DNA from: Bin87 sp965116785
GTDB taxonomy: Bacteria; Chloroflexota; Dehalococcoidia; Lucifugimonadales; UBA3495
Reading direction: 5' to 3'
Length of the DNA stretch: 64,000 bases
Assembly: GCA_965116785.1 (NCBI GenBank)
Contig: OZ220731.1
Coordinates: 558,001-622,000, forward strand
Below, piece after piece: positions 52,578-61,756 of the stretch. The position numbers and the translations under genes were made by a program. Numbering within the stretch: position 1 is the stretch's first letter; each line of letters begins with the position of its first letter. The notes under the pieces are model-generated. The model saw only the letters and a list, made by a program, of their open reading frames with translations. It made no database searches and was not told the DNA's origin.

Positions 52578-52978
52578 CCGCGCAGCGGCCGACCAGAGTC
52601 GGCGACATCATGGCGGTGGAGTTTCCCAGGGTCGACGGTCTGGCTACCGTCGCCGAGGCCTTGTCCTTGATGAGGGAGCACGGCGTGGACGCGCTCGTCG
52701 TCAACCGGCGCGACCATACTGACGAGGCCGGGCTGGCCCTCCTATCCGACATCGCCCGGGACGTTATTGGTCCCAACCGCTCGCCGGACCGGGTGAACGT
52801 CTACGAAATCATGAACAAGCCCGCGATGACCGTGCCTGCGGATATGCTGGCGCGTTACGCGGTGCGTTTGCTGACACGGTTCCAGTTGTCCCATGCCGTC
52901 GTCGTGGACTCCGACCGCAACCCGGTTGGGTTGGTCACTGTGCGCAACCTGGTATTGGGACCCGAACCGGTAGCCTGA
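52574..52978 (+). CDS. CBS-domain protein
   Basis: A 134-aa protein with two CBS motifs (VGDIMAVEFPRVDGLATVAE and VYEIMNKPAMTVPADMLARY). CBS pairs bind adenine nucleotides. The GTG start overlaps the PII-like stop (GTGA), and the gene completes a DUF1538-DUF1538-PII-CBS operon. It is probably a second nucleotide-sensing regulator of the transporter. Confidence 0.9.
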   Translation: MTAQRPTRVGDIMAVEFPRVDGLATVAEALSLMREHGVDALVVNRRDHTDEAGLALLSDIARDVIGPNRSPDRVNVYEIMNKPAMTVPADMLARYAVRLLTRFQLSHAVVVDSDRNPVGLVTVRNLVLGPEPVA

Positions 52979-53027
52979 TCGACAGCAAAGTCCGGCCATG
53001 GTCGGCAATTTACTGGAGCACATCAAG

Positions 53028-54665
53028 ATGGACCCCATCAACGTCGTAGCCGAACGCCTGGGCATCGACCAGCAGCACCTGATCCCCTACGGCAACACCA
53101 AGGCCAAGGTCAGCCTCGACGCCATCCGCAAAAACGGGCAGCGGGGCAAGCTGGTGGTCGTTACCGGTATTACCCCCACCCCGGCCGGCGAAGGCAAGAC
53201 CACCACCTCCATCGGCTTGACCGACGGCCTCGGCCGGCTGGGCCACAAGGCCGTCGTCAACCTCCGCGAGCCGGCCCTGGGCCCGATCTTTGGCATCAAG
53301 GGCGGCGGAACCGGCGGCGGCAAGGCCCGCGTCGTTCCCGAGGATGAGATCAACATCCATTTCACCGGCGACGCCCACGCCGTCGGGTCCTCGCACAACC
53401 TCCTCGCTGCCCTGGTCGAGAACGCCGTCTACCGCAACCAGGCCTGCGACATGGCGCCCGAGGGCATCACCTGGTCCCGGGTCACCGACGCCTCCGACCG
53501 CGCCCTCCGGCAGATCACCTCCGGTCTCGGTGGCAACGCCAACAGCCCCCTGCGCGAGACCCGTTTCGATTTCATCACCGCCTCCGAGATCATGGCCATC
53601 CTCGCCCTGGCCACGGACCTCGAGGATCTCCGTGCCCGCCTCTCCCGCATCGTCGTCGGAACCAACCGAAGCGGCGACCCGGTGTCGGTGGGCGACCTGG
53701 AGCTGACCGGTCCCCTCATGGCCGTCATGCGCCACACCGTCATGCCCAACCTGGTACAGACCATGGAGGGCATGCCCGCCATCGTCCATTCCGGCCCTTT
53801 CGGCAACATCGCCCACGGCTGCAGCTCCATCATCGCGGATCGCCTCGCCCTCGGTTACGCCGACATCATCATCACCGAGGCCGGTTTCGCCTCGGACCTG
53901 GGCTTTGAAAAATTCATGCACATCAAGACCCGCAACAGCGGCCTGCCCGTTGCCGCCGCCGTCCTGGTGTCCTCCGTTCGCGCTATGCGCTGGCACGGTG
54001 GCGCCCTGCGCCGCAACCTGTCCCAGCCCGATCTTGAGGCGATGAAGATCGGGGCGGCCAACATGGTCCATCACATCAACATCGTGCGTGGCTTTGGCTT
54101 GCCCGTGGTGGTAGCCCTCAACCGCTTCGAGGGCGACAGCGCCGAGGAGCTGCAGGCCGCCGCCGAAATCGCCGAGCAGGCCGGCGCCTATGCCACCGCC
54201 GAGTACTCTGGATTCACCGACGGCGGCGAGGGCGGAATGGCCCTTGCCGAAGCCGTCGCCCGCGCCGCCAATGACCCTGCGGCTGCGCCGGCCAGCATCG
54301 ACTACGCCTACGATCTCGACGCGTCGATCGAGGACAAAGTGCTGGCCCTGGCCCGCCGTGTCTACGGCGCCGACCGGGTCACCTGGACACCCGACGCCCG
54401 CCGTCGCGCTCGCTTCTTCGCCTCTCAGGGTTGGGACAAGTTGCCCATCTGCATGGCGAAAACCCACCTGTCCATCTCTCACGACCCCACGCTCAAGGGA
54501 AGCCCCTCCGGGTACGCGTTCCCGGTGTCCGACATCCGTGCCTCCGTAGGCGCCGGTTTCCTCTACACCCTGGCCGGACGCATCGAGACCCTGCCGGGCC
54601 TGCCCACCAGGCCGCGGGCAGTCGACATGGACGTGTCCGCCGACGGCGAGATCGTAAACCTCTAG
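53028..54665 (+). CDS. fhs: formate-tetrahydrofolate ligase
   Basis: A 545-aa ATP-dependent enzyme making 10-formyl-THF. The P-loop is TPTPAGEGKTTTSIGL, with REPALGPIFGIKGGGTGGG, the LGGNANSPLRETRFDITASE-type segment and SIIADRLALGYADIIITEAG. ATG at 53028 (GGAG 14 nt upstream) is preferred over the ATG at 52998, which has no ribosome binding site. It feeds one-carbon units to purine and methyl pathways. No other folate gene is adjacent. Confidence 0.95.
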   Translation: MDPINVVAERLGIDQQHLIPYGNTKAKVSLDAIRKNGQRGKLVVVTGITPTPAGEGKTTTSIGLTDGLGRLGHKAVVNLREPALGPIFGIKGGGTGGGKARVVPEDEINIHFTGDAHAVGSSHNLLAALVENAVYRNQACDMAPEGITWSRVTDASDRALRQITSGLGGNANSPLRETRFDFITASEIMAILALATDLEDLRARLSRIVVGTNRSGDPVSVGDLELTGPLMAVMRHTVMPNLVQTMEGMPAIVHSGPFGNIAHGCSSIIADRLALGYADIIITEAGFASDLGFEKFMHIKTRNSGLPVAAAVLVSSVRAMRWHGGALRRNLSQPDLEAMKIGAANMVHHINIVRGFGLPVVVALNRFEGDSAEELQAAAEIAEQAGAYATAEYSGFTDGGEGGMALAEAVARAANDPAAAPASIDYAYDLDASIEDKVLALARRVYGADRVTWTPDARRRARFFASQGWDKLPICMAKTHLSISHDPTLKGSPSGYAFPVSDIRASVGAGFLYTLAGRIETLPGLPTRPRAVDMDVSADGEIVNL

Positions 54666-54793
54666 CCACGGACCGCCGTCAGCGTCGCCTATTTGAAACA
54701 AAGCCCGCGTTCATCCTGCAATTCCTGTTCATCCGTGCGAAATGAGATCGGTTATGGCGCCGTGTTGGTGGGGACCGGCATCACTCGCCCGGC

Positions 54794-54823
54794 TTTACAC
54801 TGCTGAAACCGCGAGAATATAAT
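54794..54823 (+). promoter_or_regulatory. promoter of def
   Basis: TTTACA (54794-54799) and TATAAT (54818-54823) are 18 bp apart and about 67 bp before the def start. The -10 lies inside the small palindrome GAGAATATAATTCTC, which could be an operator. Confidence 0.8.
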
Positions 54824-54889
54824 TCTCGGCAAAGTTACGAATTCCGCAATATCAACGGCGGCAATGTCGCCCGGCTTAGGAGTGCTACC

Positions 54890-55525
54890 GTGGCCGTGCT
54901 CCAGATGCGCGTTTTTCCCGATCCCATCCTGCGTCAGCGGGCCCGCAAGGTGACGCAATTTGACGCCAAGCTGGCTCAGCTCGCAGCGGACATGGCGGAG
55001 ACCATGGACGCCCACCACGGCGTGGGGTTGGCGGCCAACCAGGTCGGCGTGCTGCAGCGCATGTTCGTGGTGAGAGTGGAGGATTGGGAGGAAGCCCTGG
55101 TCCTGGTAAATCCGGAGATCATGCGCCGTGAGGGTCTCCGCGAGGTCGAGGAAGGCTGTCTCAGCCTGCCCGGCTATCGTGGCATGGTGAACCGCGCCGA
55201 GCGCATCCGCGTGCGCTACCAGGACGTTACCGGCAAGCAGCAGCGTCTCCGTGCCGAATGCATGCTCGCCCAGGCCATCGAGCATGAAACCGACCACCTC
55301 AATGGCATTCTTTACATTGACCACCTCATCGCCCACGATCAGTTTTTCCGTATCCACGTTACCGAAGAAGGCGACGTGGAATACCTCCCCACCGGGGAGC
55401 CTGACGCCGCCGAGCTCGAGGCTGCGGCCCAGCGCATGAACAGCCGCAACGCCTTGCCACAGTTCGACCCCAGCAACGGCCGGCCCGCCACCCGCCAGAC
55501 CGACGACGCCACCGTCGCCGACTAG
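54890..55525 (+). CDS. def: peptide deformylase
   Basis: A 211-aa metalloenzyme that removes formyl groups from nascent proteins. Motifs are GVGLAANQVG (near 45), EEGCLSLPG (metal Cys near 92) and AIEHETDHLNG (HExxH near 130). The last 50 residues are a polar tail beyond the usual length of about 165 aa. GTG at 54890 has AGGAG 7 nt upstream. It is followed by the CCA-adding-type gene after 1 bp. Confidence 0.96.
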   Translation: MAVLQMRVFPDPILRQRARKVTQFDAKLAQLAADMAETMDAHHGVGLAANQVGVLQRMFVVRVEDWEEALVLVNPEIMRREGLREVEEGCLSLPGYRGMVNRAERIRVRYQDVTGKQQRLRAECMLAQAIEHETDHLNGILYIDHLIAHDQFFRIHVTEEGDVEYLPTGEPDAAELEAAAQRMNSRNALPQFDPSNGRPATRQTDDATVAD

Positions 55526-55526
55526 C

Positions 55527-56999
55527 ATGGACTCCGCCAGCCTGATTACCCGGCTGGCCGGGTTCTTCGACGCCCAGTCCAACACGCCGGCCTGGCTGGT
55601 TGGCGGCGTCGTTCGCGACGCCCTCTTTGGCCGTGAGATCCACGATATCGACATCGCCGTCCCCGGCGCTGCCGAGCCCGTGGGACGCGCCGTCGCCGAC
55701 CATCTCGGAGCAACGGCGGTGCCCCTGCCCGAGTGGAACATAGTCCGCGTCGCCCTCCCCGGGGTAACCGAAGGTGGGCGGTCCTTCCTGATAGACATCT
55801 CCGGTCATCCCGGTTCCATCGAGGACGATCTTCGTTCTCGTGATTTCACCGTCGACGCCATGGGCATCCCCATCGGCTGTTGGGACTCCGACGAGCGGTT
55901 CGACGCCATCGTCGATCCCCTGAATGGCCGGGCGGATCTGGCCCGCCGAATCCTGCGCGCCGGCGGCGACGGCGTGTTTGATGCAGATCCCGGGCGGATG
56001 CTTCGCGCGGTTCGCCTCGCCCAGCAGGTGGGGCTCCGCATGGAGCCTGACACCGCTCGCGCAATCCGCCGCGACGCCCACCTGCTGCATCGGGTGTCGC
56101 CGGAGCGCGTTCGCGACGAATTCATGACCATCATGGCCGCGACTGGAGCCCGGCCCCAGCTTGAGGTTCTGGACCGCCTCGACCTCCTCTGTCGCGTGAT
56201 ACCCGAGCTGGAGGCAACCAGGCGCTGTGAGCAGCCCCGGTCGCACCACTACTGGGATGTATGGGGCCACCTGCTCCACTGCGTCGAGTTTGCAGAACAG
56301 GTCACCGCCGGCCACCGCAACAACGCCATCTACACCATGGCGCCGTGGACCGCGAACGAGGACTCTTACTTCGCCGAGGTCATCGGCGACGGTCATACCC
56401 GCCGCACTGTGCTCAAGTTGGCAGCCCTGCTCCACGACATCGCCAAGCCCCAGACCCGCGCCGCCGATGCCGACGGCCGGGTTCGCTTCCTTGGTCACAG
56501 CGAGGAAGGCGCGGAGATCGTGCAGCATCGGCTTGCCTCCCTCCGCATGTCCCGCCGGGTCACCGACCTGGTCTCTGAAATGGTGTTGCACCACCTGAGG
56601 CCCAGCCAACTCCGCCATGGGTCCGCCATGCCGTCCCCTCGCGCGATATTCCGGTACTATCGCGACGTCGGGCATGCTGCAGTGGATACGCTCTACCTTG
56701 CCATGGCCGACGTGCTGGCCGCCCGCGGCCCTGACCTGGTCCCGGAACGCTGGGCCAACTATGCTAGAATGGTCGCCGCTGTTCTCGAATCCGGCGCTGA
56801 ACAACCCGGAAATCGGAGCAGCAACCCACCCTTGATTAATGGCCACGACCTGATGGACGCTCTCAATCTCCCTGCCGGTCCCCGCATCGGCTCTTTGTTG
56901 GCGCGCTTGCGGGAGGCCGAAGCGGTCGGCGAAATCTCCAGCAGGGAGGACGCCATCGAACTCGCCGCTCGTTTGGTCGATCAGGACGACCAGCAATAA
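55527..56999 (+). CDS. cca: CCA tRNA nucleotidyltransferase / poly(A) polymerase family protein with HD domain
   Basis: A 490-aa class II nucleotidyltransferase. The head domain has LVGGVVRDALFGREIHDIDI, with GG and DxD motifs. DLRSRDFTVDAMGIPI and DPLNGRADLARRILRAG follow, then DADPGRMLRAVRLAQQVG. The middle HD domain has LKLAALLHDIAKPQ and EMVLHHLRPS. CCA-adding and poly(A)-adding enzymes cannot be told apart with certainty from these motifs, and CCA addition is the likelier role. Confidence 0.85.
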   Translation: MDSASLITRLAGFFDAQSNTPAWLVGGVVRDALFGREIHDIDIAVPGAAEPVGRAVADHLGATAVPLPEWNIVRVALPGVTEGGRSFLIDISGHPGSIEDDLRSRDFTVDAMGIPIGCWDSDERFDAIVDPLNGRADLARRILRAGGDGVFDADPGRMLRAVRLAQQVGLRMEPDTARAIRRDAHLLHRVSPERVRDEFMTIMAATGARPQLEVLDRLDLLCRVIPELEATRRCEQPRSHHYWDVWGHLLHCVEFAEQVTAGHRNNAIYTMAPWTANEDSYFAEVIGDGHTRRTVLKLAALLHDIAKPQTRAADADGRVRFLGHSEEGAEIVQHRLASLRMSRRVTDLVSEMVLHHLRPSQLRHGSAMPSPRAIFRYYRDVGHAAVDTLYLAMADVLAARGPDLVPERWANYARMVAAVLESGAEQPGNRSSNPPLINGHDLMDALNLPAGPRIGSLLARLREAEAVGEISSREDAIELAARLVDQDDQQ

Positions 57000-57172
57000 T
57001 ACGCTTTGGCCATCACCCTCGTGAGATCGCCGCACATAATCTCGCCATTGTCCTGATCCGCTCGACGTGCGCGTTCATCGCCTCGCGACAAGAGCAGCCA
57101 TATAACCGGGTCGAGCCCATCGGCGCAGAGATGCGTCGGCGAATACCAGCATAGAGGTCTGAAATAGGCAGC

Positions 57173-59008
57173 ATGCGACGACGCACCGTTTTACTGACGA
57201 TTCTCATTTTGGCGGTGTTGGCCGTTTCGACCGCCTCGCTCGCCTTCCCGGAAATCCATATCGGTATTCCGGGTGTCCCCCGCATCGACCGGGCCGCCAC
57301 CGGCCCGTTGGGTCTCAAACTGGGGCTGGACCTGCAGGGCGGCGCGCATCTCGTTTACCAGGCAGAGACCGGGACCATTCTGACGGTGACCTTTCCCGAC
57401 GACGCAGAGGCCGACGACTCGGCCGTCGAAGAGGCCCTCGCCTCGCTTGACTATCAGGGCGAAGTGGCCCAATTGGACGACACGCAGTCCTACCGTATCT
57501 CGGGTGAGTTTCTTGGACCCGAGCGTCGCGAAGCGGTGCTCCAGGCTTTGACTGCGGCCATCGCCGAACCGGTCGATTCCATCACCGATGACACGCCGCC
57601 TCCCACCAACGAGCAGATGGAAGGCGTGCTCGGCATTATCAGCAATCGCGTCAACCTCTACGGAACTGAGGAGCCCATAGTCCAGCGCTTCGGCGACGAC
57701 CGGATCATCGTTCAGCTTCCCGGCGCCAGTGGCTCCGTCGTGTCGGTGGATTTCGTCGAAAACGCTGACGTGGAGAAGTTGGGCAGCGTGATTGCGGGCC
57801 AGGGTTACGGCACCGACGTTGAAAGCCGGGGGGTCAACCGGTTCCGCATCACCACCGCGGCCACCCTGGGCGAAGCCGAACGCGCGGCCCTCCGGACCAT
57901 CCTCGAATCCGAGGTTGGCGCCATCGTCGACTATCAGGTGACGAGCAGCATCGATGACGCCAAGCGGCTCATCGGCGAGACGGCTCAGCTTGAGTTCCTC
58001 CGCCGCAAATGCGCAGGACCCCTCGCCGCAGCCGGAGGCCAATGCCTGCGCCCGTACACCGACAGCAGCGTCGGCCTCACCGGCGACGACCTCGTCGACG
58101 CTTTCGTCGGCACCGATCAGGCTACTGGGGCATGGGTCGTGAATATCCAGTTCGACGACCGAGGCGCCGAGCTTTTCGGCCAGATGACCGGCGAGATCAA
58201 CACCCAGAGCAACCCCCAGACCGACGAGGTTATCGCCGTGTTCCTCGATGGCCGGGAGCTGATCGCCCCCGTCGCCCGCGCCCACATCCGCGACGGTCGC
58301 AGCCAGATCTCCGGCGGCTTCAACCGCGAATCCGCCCGCAGGCTGACGATTCAGCTCAAATCGGGCCGTCTCCCCGTGCCGTTGAATCTCATCCAGGAAT
58401 CCGGCGTCGACTCGATACTCGGCAAAGAATCCCTGGAACTCAGCCTCAAGGCCGGACTGGTTGGCCTGGGCCTGGTGCTGGTATTCGTCATCGCTTACTA
58501 CCGCGCTGCCGGTGTGGTCGCCGCCGTCGCCCTGGTCTACTACGCCATCGTCACCCTGGCAATCTTCAAGTTGGTGCCCATCACCCTGACCCTGCCCCAC
58601 ATCGGCGGCTTCATCCTCTCCATCGGTCTCGCCGTCGACGCCAACATTCTGATCTTCGAGCGCATCAAAGAGGAGATCCGCCTGGGCCGGTCTCTTGGCT
58701 CGGCGATGGACGTGGGGTTCAACCGGGCCTGGCCCGCCATTCGGGACGGCAACGTCAGTACGCTGATCACCTGCGTGGTGTTGCTTTGGTTCGGCAACCG
58801 TCTGGGTGGAGGGCTCGTAAATGGCTTCGCCCTGACCCTGCTCGTGGGTGTGCTCGTCAGCATGTTCACCGCGGTCCTGGTCAGCCGCAACCTGCTCCAG
58901 GCCCTGCAGGCAACGGCTCTGGGCCGCGCCGCCAACCTGTTCACTCCTGAAAAGATCCAAACCCGTTCCACGGGACAGCGCCCACAGTCGGCCCAGGGGG
59001 GCCAATAG
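57173..59008 (+). CDS. secD: preprotein translocase subunit SecD
   Basis: A 611-aa export motor subunit. One N-terminal membrane helix (VLLTILILAVLAVSTASLAF) is followed by GLKLGLDLQGGAHLVYQ (SecD signature), a long P1 region and a C-terminal block of about five helices (AGLVGLGLVLVFVIAYYRAA, IGLAVDANILIFERIKEE). SecDF uses proton flow to pull proteins out. It ends 3 bp before secF. ATG at 57173 follows a weak AGG site. Confidence 0.96.
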   Translation: MRRRTVLLTILILAVLAVSTASLAFPEIHIGIPGVPRIDRAATGPLGLKLGLDLQGGAHLVYQAETGTILTVTFPDDAEADDSAVEEALASLDYQGEVAQLDDTQSYRISGEFLGPERREAVLQALTAAIAEPVDSITDDTPPPTNEQMEGVLGIISNRVNLYGTEEPIVQRFGDDRIIVQLPGASGSVVSVDFVENADVEKLGSVIAGQGYGTDVESRGVNRFRITTAATLGEAERAALRTILESEVGAIVDYQVTSSIDDAKRLIGETAQLEFLRRKCAGPLAAAGGQCLRPYTDSSVGLTGDDLVDAFVGTDQATGAWVVNIQFDDRGAELFGQMTGEINTQSNPQTDEVIAVFLDGRELIAPVARAHIRDGRSQISGGFNRESARRLTIQLKSGRLPVPLNLIQESGVDSILGKESLELSLKAGLVGLGLVLVFVIAYYRAAGVVAAVALVYYAIVTLAIFKLVPITLTLPHIGGFILSIGLAVDANILIFERIKEEIRLGRSLGSAMDVGFNRAWPAIRDGNVSTLITCVVLLWFGNRLGGGLVNGFALTLLVGVLVSMFTAVLVSRNLLQALQATALGRAANLFTPEKIQTRSTGQRPQSAQGGQ

Positions 59009-59011
59009 CGA

Positions 59012-59968
59012 ATGTTCAATATCGTCGGCAAGCGCGGCTGGTACTTCGTCATCTCGGCCCTGGTGATCATACCCGGGCTGCTGTCCATGATTGCCCCTCC
59101 CGGCTGGGCCTCCGGCGGGTCCGGTCTCAGGCCGGGCATCGACTTTTCCAGCGGTTCAGTTCTCACCGTCGCATTCGTGGAGCCGGCCAACCCCGACGCC
59201 GTTCGCGGTGTCTTGTCCACCGTCGGTCATCCCCAGGCGTTGGTGCAGTCCGTAGCTGATAACTCCGTCCTGATTCGTACCCGTGTGTTGGAAGAGGCAT
59301 CCGGCGATGTGGTGTCGGAGCGCCAGCGTATTGAGGACGCCCTCGAGGAACAGGTCGGCCTCATCGATGCCTCCGGCGTCGACACGGTGTCTCCCATCAT
59401 CGCCCAGGAGACCGTGCGCAACACCTTCCTGGCCCTGTTGGTCGCTTCCGTATTCATCCTCATCTACATCTGGTACGCCTTCCGCCGTGTTCCCAGGTCC
59501 TACCGCTACGGCGTGGCCGCGGTGGTGACGTTGGTTCACGACACCGTGATCGTCCTCGGCGTTTTCTCCATTCTCGGCCGCCTACTGGGCATGGAAGTCA
59601 ACGCCATGTTCATTGTCGGCATCCTGACCGTTGCCGGATACTCGGTCAACGACACCATCGTGGTATTCGACCGCATCCGTGAGAACTCGATCCGGGTTCC
59701 TGACCGCAGCCTGGAAGACACCGTTAACCTCAGCATCATCGAGAGCGTGGGCCGGTCCGTGAACACCAGCTTCACCACGTTGCTGGTACTGGTGGCCATG
59801 CTGCTCATCGGCGGCGAGTCGATTCGCGAACTGCTGTTGGTGGTCGCCATCGGCGTGGTTGTCGGAACCTACAGCTCCATCTTCATCGCGGCTCAGTTCC
59901 TGGTGATCTGGGACCGCCGCGAGTTCGGCCGAGTCTTCACGCTGGGCCGCCGCGAGGCAGCGGCGTAG
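59012..59968 (+). CDS. secF: preprotein translocase subunit SecF
   Basis: A 318-aa partner of SecD. The N-terminal helix (WYFVISALVIIPGLLSMI) is followed by RPGIDFSSGSVLTVAF and C-terminal helices with TVAGYSVNDTIVVFDRIREN (SecF signature). It lies 3 bp after secD. In this genome the two are separate proteins, not a fusion. Confidence 0.95.
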   Translation: MFNIVGKRGWYFVISALVIIPGLLSMIAPPGWASGGSGLRPGIDFSSGSVLTVAFVEPANPDAVRGVLSTVGHPQALVQSVADNSVLIRTRVLEEASGDVVSERQRIEDALEEQVGLIDASGVDTVSPIIAQETVRNTFLALLVASVFILIYIWYAFRRVPRSYRYGVAAVVTLVHDTVIVLGVFSILGRLLGMEVNAMFIVGILTVAGYSVNDTIVVFDRIRENSIRVPDRSLEDTVNLSIIESVGRSVNTSFTTLLVLVAMLLIGGESIRELLLVVAIGVVVGTYSSIFIAAQFLVIWDRREFGRVFTLGRREAAA

Positions 59969-59989
59969 GCGAAAGGAGCAAGGGTTGTC

Positions 59990-60337
59990 ATGGCAGAGTA
60001 CGAGGTCATACTGCTTCATTATCCGCCGGACGACGATATGCCCAACGGCTATTGGGTAGCCGACTGCCCATCATTGGCCGGTTGCGTCACCGACGGTGAG
60101 ACCAGAGAGGAAGCCTTGGCTATGGCGGCCGACGTGATTGACTTCCGCCTTGAGGACGACCAGCCGCCGGATGCGGCCACGGCCGAGCGCGAGAAAGCGG
60201 CCACGTTACGTGAGCATCAAGAAGAAGGCATGGTCATTTCCATTGAGACCCACTTAGTCAAACCCAAGGCGATGACCGAGGAGGAACTGGCGTCCTGGCC
60301 GACCTCTGCCCACTTGGTTCCCGGCACAGCGAGCTAA
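59990..60337 (+). CDS. hicB: HicB-family antitoxin-like protein
   Basis: A 115-aa protein. GYWVADCPSLAGCVTDGETR and EEALAMAADVIDFRLEDD are the partial-RNase-H-like core of HicB. The C-terminal part lacks a clear ribbon-helix-helix DNA-binding motif. A HicA-like frame follows. Here the HicB gene precedes HicA, the reverse of the E. coli order. Confidence 0.78.
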   Translation: MAEYEVILLHYPPDDDMPNGYWVADCPSLAGCVTDGETREEALAMAADVIDFRLEDDQPPDAATAEREKAATLREHQEEGMVISIETHLVKPKAMTEEELASWPTSAHLVPGTAS

Positions 60338-60389
60338 ACGGCTGTGCCAAGTTATTTGCGCAATCTCAAAACGGCAGACGTACTTTCGG

Positions 60390-60590
60390 ATGGGATTTGT
60401 CCGCGTAAATGATCGAGGGCGACATCATAAGCTCCGTCACCGCCGGCTGAACTTGATGATGATTGTTCACCGGTACCGGGGCGAAATCCCGGAAGGCACC
60501 TTGGCCCGCGCCGTTCGTCGGTCGGGTGTAACCGACGAGGAGTGCCTGGCCGCATTGGCTGCGGAAACGCCAGAGCGGTTCCGCGATTAG
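60390..60590 (+). CDS. HicA-like toxin, probably frameshifted near its start
   Basis: The 66-aa frame GFVRVNDRGRHHKLRHRR through GEIPEGTLARAVRRSGV matches the double-stranded-RNA-binding HicA fold, with the catalytic His in the RHHKLRH region. HicA normally starts about 20 residues earlier. Those residues are readable from a GTG at 60344 (VPSYLRNLKTADVLSDG) in a frame shifted by one base. The gene therefore seems broken, or starts at the internal ATG. Confidence 0.55.
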   Translation: MGFVRVNDRGRHHKLRHRRLNLMMIVHRYRGEIPEGTLARAVRRSGVTDEECLAALAAETPERFRD

Positions 60591-60599
60591 CGAAACTGC

Positions 60600-61673
60600 C
60601 TAATTGGGAATCAAAACCAACCGCCCCAACAGCCCCCGCTCCCGCACCATCCGCGCTGCATCCGCCGCGCCTTGCGCGCTGAGTGGCAACACCTCGGCAA
60701 CCACCGGCTCCAGCTCACCCGTCGCGGCCATTTGGACGCACCGCTCCAGCGTCTGCCGCGACACTCCGGATACCCCGGTCAATCTTACGTCCCGGAATAT
60801 CAACTCGGCCAACGTCACGGCCGTCGGTTGCCCGGTCACATCCCCCAGCAGCGCAATTCGTCCGTATTGCCCCGCGCACTGCAGGGCGTCAGGCCACACG
60901 GGCGGACCCACCGTGTCTATCACAGCGTCTGCGCCCGCGTCATCCGTGACCGCGAGGACGATCTCCGCGAGATCCAGACCTTCTCCGGGCTCGATCACCA
61001 CCGACGCCCCCAGGCATTCCAACCCGGCCACCTTCTCCGGTGAGGACGTAACCGCAATGACCTGCGCGCCCCGTGCCGCCGCCAATTGCACCGCGTGGCT
61101 CCCCAATCCGCCCCCGGCGCCAGTGACCACCACCGTTTCGCCGGCTGCGACGTCGGCGCTTTCAAGGCCCGAAAGCGCGACCCCGGCCGGACACGCCAGG
61201 AGGGCTGCCCGTTCCGTTGGCACGTTGTCGGGGAGCGGCACCAGCGCAGCTTCGGGTAACGCCACGTATTCAGCAAACCCGCCGTCTCGTCCGTGCCCAA
61301 TTCCTGAGCCGTTCACGCATCGGTGTTCCCGGCCGGAGAGGCAACGCGGGCAGTTTCCGCATGCCCCGGTGAGCAGGCTGACCACGCGCTGCCCTGCCTG
61401 AAGCGTTCCGATGCCGCCCCCGGATGCGACCACCGTGCCGGCTATTTCATGCCCCAGGATGACGCCATGCGCCACGCCCCGCCGCAGCGTGCCCGTCAAC
61501 ACCAGGTAGTCGTGATGGCAGAACCCGCAGGCATCCACCCGGAGCAGGACCTCGCCGGGCCCCGGCGTGGGAACCGCGCGCTCCGTCATCGCCAGCGTGG
61601 GCGGGTTGCCTGCCGCCACCAGAGACAGCGCTTTCATGGTTTGCGGAGCCGACGGAGCTGACATGGGAGTCAT
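60600..61673 (-). CDS. zinc-dependent alcohol dehydrogenase family protein
   Basis: A 357-aa medium-chain dehydrogenase. Catalytic zinc ligands are CGFCHHD and GHE. The structural zinc site is CGNCPRCLSGREHRC, and the NAD(P)-binding motif is TGAGGGLGSHAVQLAAA. The substrate is unknown. It is convergent with the HicA-like gene, with 9 bp between stops. Three in-frame ATGs (61673, 61664, 61637) are possible starts, and none has a clear ribosome binding site. Confidence 0.9.
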   Translation of the reverse strand: MTPMSAPSAPQTMKALSLVAAGNPPTLAMTERAVPTPGPGEVLLRVDACGFCHHDYLVLTGTLRRGVAHGVILGHEIAGTVVASGGGIGTLQAGQRVVSLLTGACGNCPRCLSGREHRCVNGSGIGHGRDGGFAEYVALPEAALVPLPDNVPTERAALLACPAGVALSGLESADVAAGETVVVTGAGGGLGSHAVQLAAARGAQVIAVTSSPEKVAGLECLGASVVIEPGEGLDLAEIVLAVTDDAGADAVIDTVGPPVWPDALQCAGQYGRIALLGDVTGQPTAVTLAELIFRDVRLTGVSGVSRQTLERCVQMAATGELEPVVAEVLPLSAQGAADAARMVRERGLLGRLVLIPN

Positions 61674-61756
61674 GGTAAAGCAAGGCCCGTTTCTGCGATA
61701 CTGTGTCCCACTCCCGTCTCGCCGGTGTCCGGTGGGCGACTAACGAGGCCATCAGG

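Noticed and set aside
53010..54701. 563-aa open frame opposite fhs
   Set aside because: It mirrors the fhs reading frame on the other strand. The fhs motifs are complete, and the opposite product is Gly/Asp/Val-rich with no motif or ribosome binding site.
57191..59005. 604-aa open frame opposite secD
   Set aside because: An antisense shadow caused by high GC at third positions; the product has no recognisable domain.
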